A stretch of DNA of 64,000 nt, taken from contig CM106585.1 in NCBI GenBank assembly GCA_048013815.1, positions 2,480,001 through 2,544,000 of the forward strand, written 5' to 3'. The notes beneath the pieces are model-generated. The model searched no databases, had not been told where the DNA came from, and saw nothing but the letters and a program-made list of their open reading frames with translations. The DNA is from Setoptus koraiensis. Taxonomy: Eukaryota; Arthropoda. Shown in pieces: positions 58,134 through 64,000 of the stretch (position 1 is its first letter; every line of letters begins with the position of its first letter). The position numbers and the translations under genes were made by a program.

Positions 58134-58901
58134 GTTTATATTTTGATTTTACCTGAATTTTACTGGCTTTAACTCTGTTAGAGATTAAACAGTGATGTAA
58201 ACTAAAACACAAGGTACTAATGAGAGGAAGAAAAATAGATAGACCGGACTAGTTCATATGAACACCGCTTAAATCTAACTATCCAAGCAACGAAAATATT
58301 TATTCAACAGTCATTATCAGACAAAAGTAGATGATATCAGCCTCTATCAATCAACATCATGATGATTATCTGGCACTTCAACACGTAACTTTTTTCTTGA
58401 AAAAATCATGCTCGACTAGTGGCATTTGCGAGTATGATCAGGCTAAGGATGTGGCCTCATCCATGGCCTTATCTAGATTGATTCTAGTCGATAGGCGCAG
58501 CAATAGGCATGGCATCCATTCATGGAGTTTTGCGACTTGCAGTTCGATCTTATTTTAGTACATTGTGTAGAAAAAAACAGTGAAATACGTGAGATTGTTG
58601 GATTCAAGAGAGGTACTGAAGTTGAAAATATATCTTTATTATTTCGCTATCTGGTAGTCACTAAACAGAGCCACAAGCTAATCTACAGGTCTCACATCTT
58701 GGTGAAGACTCTTAGGTTGAGTGTATTATCAGATCTGATGTTGCTGCTCCTTGGATAGATTTGAATTAAAAGAGATTGATCCTATGTGACACAGCATTGA
58801 TATAATATATTCATGAGTATATTATTATGTGTGTGCTGGTATCGTTCCACCTCGCTGACTTAGATGTGCAATTTTGAACTAATTTATCTTAAATCTATCA
58901 T
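58134..58901. other. Intergenic
   Basis: Between the mini-protein start and the cuticle gene's last exon, both on the minus strand. Frames at 58331-58758 have no signature. Confidence 0.5.
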
Positions 58902-60044
58902 CTAATAGTCTTGAGTTTGTTGTTGAGTGTAGCCGACAAAACTGGCTGGAGATTTAACTGCAACAGGTGCTGGTTGGTGGCTTGACGAAAATGAGTAGCT
59001 GATGAGCAGAACAGATTCAAGCAAAGTCAACAAGTTATTATGTTGTTGTTATCTACAGAAGATTCATCGATCGATTTAAACAGCTAAATTTGTTAATCAA
59101 TTAATTACCTGAAGGCCCTTGGTGTGGCTTCGACCGGCTCAGCTATCAAAGGTGCTTGCTCAATTTGTTGGGTGTAGCTTTCACGGATTGGTTGATAGCT
59201 TTCACGGATTTGTTGATAGCTCACTTGAGCTGGCAATGGGGCTGCAACGGGAGCTGGTGCTTGCCATACGGGAGCCGGAAGTGGGGCTTGCTTGACGCCG
59301 TACGAGGCCACAGGGGCAGGTCCAAAAGTAGCTCTCACAGGTGCCGGTGGATATCTGATCTGAATTGGTGCTTGTTGCACTGGTGCAAATGTTGGTGCTG
59401 GCAAAGCGACAGGTACCGGCAATGCGATAGGTGCAGATATAGTTTTGGTTGCTGGTGCTGCGGCTACCACTGTTTGACCACCTCGGTTGACGACAACATC
59501 GGCGGAACTCGCGGCCTCAGTTCCTGGCTCTATTAGATTCAGAAAGTCAACCAGTTGTAAAAATAATAGTATGTTGTTCCATAACTTATGTGGTCAGTTT
59601 GTACAATTAATGGCTCATGGTGTCAAATACTTACCGTTTGTTTCAATTTGAGCACGGAAACCGGCAGCATCGGCGATGTAGTGGACAATACGTTGGCGAC
59701 CGTCGGCATCTGTCAGACCGTATGAGCCGGTGACGGCACCTCCGTTGCTTGACTCACGACGGAAGGAACCACCGCTGGAGTGTTGTTCGTCGTAACCAAA
59801 CTGGTAACCACCGGCGTTGTCGTCACTTCTGTATTGACTGCTTGAACCAGATTCAGCTGATCGTAAATTGGAATAATGAGAGGCACTTACAATTCCAACC
59901 AAAGCGGCAACCACTAAGAATACCTGTTCACACATTGACATACATAGTAGACATCGAAAAGAGGGCACATTTAGTATGTCGTTCTTGAATATGGTAATAG
60001 CGAAATAGATACTATGATGATTATGGTTGTGATTGTACCTTCAT
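58902..60044 (-). CDS. RR-type cuticle protein, arachnid-like
   Basis: Structural chitin-binding protein of the cuticle. Four exons on the minus strand (60039-60044, 59635-59923, 59109-59529, 58902-58998), 270 residues. Exon 1 codes only Met-Lys, the classic cuticle-gene layout in which the signal peptide is split (MK, then VFLVVAALVGIVSA). The chitin_bind_4 domain occupies about residues 35-95: GGYQFGYDE, SFRRESSNGGAVTGSYGL, DADGRQRIVHYIADAAGFRAQIETNEPG, matching arachnid RR proteins. The rest is Ala/Pro/Val-rich with APV repeats and tyrosine-containing REs (QIRESY, PIRESY), and ends in GYTQQQTQDY. Expression is probably moult-linked, as for the family. Confidence 0.93.
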
Positions 60045-60188
60045 ATTGACTGTTTTCGTTTTATAACTTCGACTTGTAACTGTAAAAAAAACTTTACTTA
60101 TTGATTGTTGATTTATTGTCAACTTCTACTAATTTGTGTATGCTGAAATTAGTTGATTGAATGCTGTTCGTTGTTCAGAAAAACTTCG

Positions 60189-60197
60189 ATATTTATA
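60189..60197 (-). promoter_or_regulatory. TATA box of the cuticle gene
   Basis: TATAAATAT on the minus strand, 145 bases upstream of the start codon. The start site would be about 30 bases downstream, leaving a leader of about 115 bases. Confidence 0.55.
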
Positions 60198-62628
60198 CAT
60201 CCCTGAAATGAGAGAATATGAATGCAAAATGCGTGTAAAGAATTACAGTGTCACCAATTGAACTGCCGAAAGATTCAGTGTTATAAAAAGAGGGCCGGAC
60301 TTTTTGTCCGCCTCATTGTGGTTATTGTATTGTATTGTCAAGTGAACGTCGACTGAGGTCGAGAAGCCGATAAACAGCATATCGAAAAAAGAAAACAATC
60401 TTATGGCTGAATCTTCCAGATATGAACGATACCAACTGCAATTCAAATATCGGATCAGAGTCGTAAAAAGAAGCTGACAACTCGCTGTCTAATTGTCATA
60501 TGCATAAATGCAATGACATATCAGGACCAATACCATTAATAAATGTAATATATTGAAAGAGAAAGGCATGTGTACACGCATCCTTTGATTTATCCAAATC
60601 AATTAAGAGCGTCATTCTAGAGGAGTTTTGTTTTGTCCAAGGTGACAATTTTTCTTCTTGTTGCTCACCTGTATTATATCTAGAGAAGCCTGTACTGGCC
60701 TATCATCGCATCGATCATCAGCTCATTGATATTATCTATAGTACCCAAGGCCGATTGATACCCCTTTATTTTAGCAAGAAATCACCACATGAACACTCAC
60801 TGAAATGAATAGTCGGATCGGATGGGTAGTTGTTGAATGATCATGAGGCGGCAACTTCTTCTTCTTTCCTTTCAGATATAGTACTTGTTGAATATGTGTC
60901 AATAAAGAGCTTAATAATTGATTATTATAGCTAGTACATCATTACGAGAGAATATCAAGCAAATGTAACGTTAAATCGAGAGTCAAATACAAGCAAGTGC
61001 AAATATACAGACACATAAATATCTAGAATATAAATATCTGTAAATAAATTGAATCGAATGTCCAAATTGAGAATCATGGGTAGGCACCTCATAAGAAAGA
61101 TGATGTTACTAATAGTTTTATTACCACCCACCAACTAGCACAACTGGCTAACCTACCGACCGGTTAAATATTAAATGATCATGATTAAAATCACTCAGAC
61201 AAGTCGCTCTTATAAAACAACTAAATGACTGTCAGCTTATTGACTATCCATTACAATTAGTATTATTCGTTCTTCTACCCTTCCGTAGCAACAATGGCTG
61301 TGAGTGATATACACGGCATGTCTATATATACATTAATATAAATACAAACATAACTTTACATTGCAACTTATAATCTCTTGAACCTGATATAAATGTGTTT
61401 GAATGTTTGAATAAGAAAGAAGCTCTCACTCGTTGTCTCCTGTACCGGTACAGCAATGAGACGTGTTGAGTTTATTGCTACTTTTATCGCGGTAATACAA
61501 ATTTGCGATAGCAATCAGACTACTTAATGAACTTATCCACATTTAACGCCTCCAAACGGGCTCTCATCCCCTTTCTGAAAATTATTACTTTTATCAGTTT
61601 GCTTGTTCAGTCGATCTGGTTGCTGCTGTTATATTATGACAAATATTCAGTTGCCTCCACAAATGTATTGGATGAATTTCAACTTTGTCACTGAGTTTTT
61701 TATACATGTCAACAACATTTTATTATAAATTATGTGATTCCATTAATAATCATCTTCAAGCGATTGTATGACAAGCTAGACGCCTCCATATTGACTGGTC
61801 CGATGATCGAGGGGACCTTCACTATTGGTTTATTTGATCGACTATCAGTTAATGATTGGAAACTGAAAGATTGGACTGACTAGTGGCCCGGATCTCCTGC
61901 TCCATCTGATCTATCGTCAAGCACTCCCTTACAAATCATACCAAGAAAGCCCCCAACACTCAATCCGTGACTAACCGTGTTAGGTGACCCGAAAAAGAAA
62001 TTTCAATCGAAGCGCTTCCGCGCTCCCTGAAACTTTGTAGTTAAATCTCTCACCGAGATTCATCGCTCGAATGGATCTTCTGTTCTTAACATCACCGACT
62101 AACACGCTGAATTCAAGAAGCGATTTGAGGTAAATTCTTGCTCAGCAAAGTAGAAAAAAACAGTTGCAGCGGAAATGCAAGGCGAAAGCTTCCTCTCTGA
62201 GCGATGTAGCTACGCGCTGACCTTGACTTGACGCAAGTTGCGTGATTCTTTACAGCATTGGAAGTTTTAACAAACTGTCTCAACAAAATGTTGTTAACTA
62301 ACCATTTGAATGATACGATCTGCCTAGAAACAGATTGTCAAGTGTAATTAGAGACTGGCTGGCGCATCAAGAACATCATGTTCCCATTACAATGTGAAAG
62401 TTACAGGTAAACATCAACTTCATGTTGCGACTGTCGATGTTTTTCCTTCTCATTTGAGCTGTCTGTTTACACTGCTGCTTCAGATTTACATTGCGTGTCT
62501 TTTTGGGCTTGCTAATGAACCGTCAGCTGATTTAGACGTGAACAATTCACGACACAGAATCGCGTTGTCTCACAAAACAACAAAGAATCGCTCTCTTTGA
62601 CAAACCAGATAATTGTTGTACTGAAAAT
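60198..62628. other. 2.4-kb region without a supported gene
   Basis: A TATAAAA at 61211, followed by ATGGCT|GTGAGT at 61294, looks like the start of a small secreted-protein gene, but no convincing second exon was found. The frame at 62394-62600 has a hydrophobic stretch but no family and probably lies in or near the CCS leader. Confidence 0.4.
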
Positions 62629-63459
62629 ATGTCTAAATCCCCCAATGAATCTATCAAAGTTGAGCTTGCTGTCAATACTTTTGGCCTCGATGACGTCAAA
62701 AAATTGGAAACTCTACTAACCAAGGTAAGCAGCGATACAAGGATACGCCCAGACTACTCAGGAAACTTCCACATAGTACAATAAGTCGATTTGTGTTTCT
62801 TTTTTCTATTACAGATACAAGGACTCACCATTTATGATCTAGACCCCAGCAGCAAGACTATCACCTTGGATATCACTAAATCATGTCGATTGGGTATCAT
62901 TGATATTCAAACAAATATAGAAAATAACACTGGAATAACAACCGTTGTCAAAGGCGTTGGTACATCCCAATCAGCTGTCTCAGAGCTCAGACCATCGACT
63001 ATCGATCCAACGTCGGATGAGAATATCTTTGGTGTAATACGATTTAGCCAGTTGGGCAAAAAATGTTTTGTAGACGGCCTCATCGATGGATTCATACCTC
63101 ATTCTCAGAGTAAATTTTATTCTGTTGGTATTCATGAATATGGTGACTTGAGTGGTGAAAATTATGAAAATATTGGTGATTCAATAATAGAATTGGAAAA
63201 AGAGCTAGAAATATCGAATCAGGATAATGTGAAAAAATTAGCCATTCCTTTAAAGACAGAGATAGATGGTTGCAATTTAGGCACACTAATCGGACGAGCT
63301 GTAGCCGTTTGTGAAATCGGCGACGATAAGACTTGTGAAAAATTTGTCAGCGCCGGAATCATCTCTAGAGCTTCCACCATCAATAGCAATACCAAACAGA
63401 TCTGTGCTTGCTCTGGAAAAACAATTTGGCAAGAAAGACTAGAAAAGACTGGCAAATGA
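62629..63459 (+). CDS. CCS: Copper chaperone for superoxide dismutase
   Basis: Delivers copper to, and oxidises the disulphide of, Cu/Zn-SOD1 in cytosol and the mitochondrial intermembrane space. Two exons (62629-62724, 62815-63459), 246 residues (human 274). Domain I (residues 8-77) has the HMA-like flow IKVELAV...LTIYDLDPSSKTITLD...TGITTVVKGVG, but where MxCxxC is expected it reads NTFGLDD, with no Cys. Domain II is SOD1-like: FGVIRFSQLG, VDGLIDGF, FYSVGIHEYGDLS with one of the usual two His, and GRAVAVCE. Domain III keeps CxC in QICACSGKTIWQER, the SOD1-activating motif. The domain I Cys loss is real in the sequence; its consequence is inferred. Confidence 0.93.
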
Positions 63460-63818
63460 TATTGTCACTGGCTAAGGATCCAACATAATTATGGCTCTGG
63501 TTTTTCTTGTTTTTCTTGTAAATTGGCTTCGAAGGAGTTGAGCTAGATTTCTGTTTCATCTGCTCTTTACAATCAACACTCATTGTACTTTTAGTTTTCC
63601 GTTTGAGGTGAGGTCAATCGTATTGATTCATACATGATAGAGAACTAGATTGTCTGCAAAGAATAGTGCTGCTGGCAATACGCTCGCCTGCTTGGGCCAC
63701 TTCTCAATGGTTGGTAGCAAAGATCAAGTTCCTCAAGTTAGAATAGTTACTCTTTGGGATTATTAATGTTTGTAACAGTAGCTAGGCTAATTTAATGAAA
63801 ATAACTAGGTACAGCATT
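63460..63818. other. Convergent 3' region
   Basis: Between the CCS stop and the CIP4-like stop on the minus strand. 3' UTR space only. Confidence 0.5.
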
Positions 63819-64000
63819 TCAATTGTTAGTATTGTGTTCGGAGTTGAGCTCTATCTCGATATAGCTTGTCGGCACAAAACCAATGAAATCTTTGTCGTCT
63901 GGCTCAAAGACAACTCTGCGGACTCTGGTCCACCCATCACCCTGGTCTAATTCTATCACATCAAATATTTCACCTTCTGTCATGGAGATAGATCCCTCGG
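63819..64000 (-). CDS. Cip4: CIP4/FNBP1-type F-BAR protein, C-terminal SH3 (partial)
   Basis: The open minus-strand frame reaches the window edge; only the last 59 or so residues are present. They form most of an SH3 domain: [40 protein letters not shown], then [11 protein letters not shown], then a short Asn-rich tail and stop. The GDGWTRVRR and FVPTSYI wording is typical of the CIP4/TOCA/FNBP1 family. These proteins bend membranes with an F-BAR domain and recruit N-WASP and dynamin through this SH3. The F-BAR and HR1 parts lie beyond the window. Other SH3 proteins are less likely. Confidence 0.8.
   Translation of the reverse strand, partial: EGSISMTEGEIFDVIELDQGDGWTRVRRVVFEPDDKDFIGFVPTSYIEIELNSEHNTNN

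Noticed and set aside
61294-61694. Possible small secreted-protein gene: ATGGCT|GTGAGT with a TATA-like box, second exon at 61611
   Set aside because: The joined product is about 29 residues with no clear signal cut or family; TATA-to-initiator spacing is poor.
62394-62600. 68-codon frame with a hydrophobic segment before CCS
   Set aside because: No family, no homologous partner exon, and it probably lies in the CCS leader.

Overview
The window is nuclear DNA from an arthropod, most likely an arachnid and probably a mite. The evidence is troponin I, an arachnid-type RR cuticle protein, short GT-AG introns (about 50-350 bp), many intronless genes, CAA/CAG-rich low-complexity DNA, and arthropod-style core promoters. 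The species cannot be fixed from the sequence. I saw no bacterial operons, no CRISPR array, no tRNA or rRNA gene, and no recognisable transposase, reverse transcriptase or virus-like element.

Layout. 0-18 kb is dense with housekeeping genes: a partial Galpha subunit, ACADSB, GPN2, UBE2Q, troponin I, HPS5, NF-YB and ARS2/SRRT. 18-32 kb is looser. It holds two related secreted/membrane proteins with Q/S/H-rich N-termini and a four-cysteine C-terminal domain, flanking MGME1 and a short SRCIN1/sickle-tail relative. 31.7-40 kb is gene-poor, with microsatellites and a long CAG-CAA-CAA array. 40-53 kb is dense again: an hnRNP A/B protein, an SLC10-like transporter, TFIIH p44 (GTF2H2), RBBP5, PRIM2 and cyclin A. 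53-64 kb holds an ATF2-like bZIP gene, a six-cysteine secreted mini-protein, an RR cuticle protein, the copper chaperone CCS and the SH3 end of a CIP4/FNBP1-type protein.

Spliced models were built by eye from GT-AG sites, and every model keeps frame from start to stop. In RBBP5 this needs the weaker of two overlapping donors. In troponin I the first intron appears to be GC-AG. Several neighbours are tail-to-tail with very little space (SLC10/GTF2H2 19 bp, HPS5/NF-YB 43 bp, RBBP5/PRIM2 107 bp), so their 3' ends probably overlap.

The most notable observations are: a perfect 20-bp-arm palindrome carrying two POU octamers (20040-20082); a recent about 470-bp duplicate of the joined SLC10/GTF2H2 3' ends that abuts a 50-bp repeat found again 3.6 kb upstream; the two-member four-cysteine protein family; an unannotatable six-cysteine secreted peptide gene; a CCS without the MxCxxC motif; an ARS2 without its usual C-terminal tail; and a TATA/Inr/DPE promoter in front of cyclin A.
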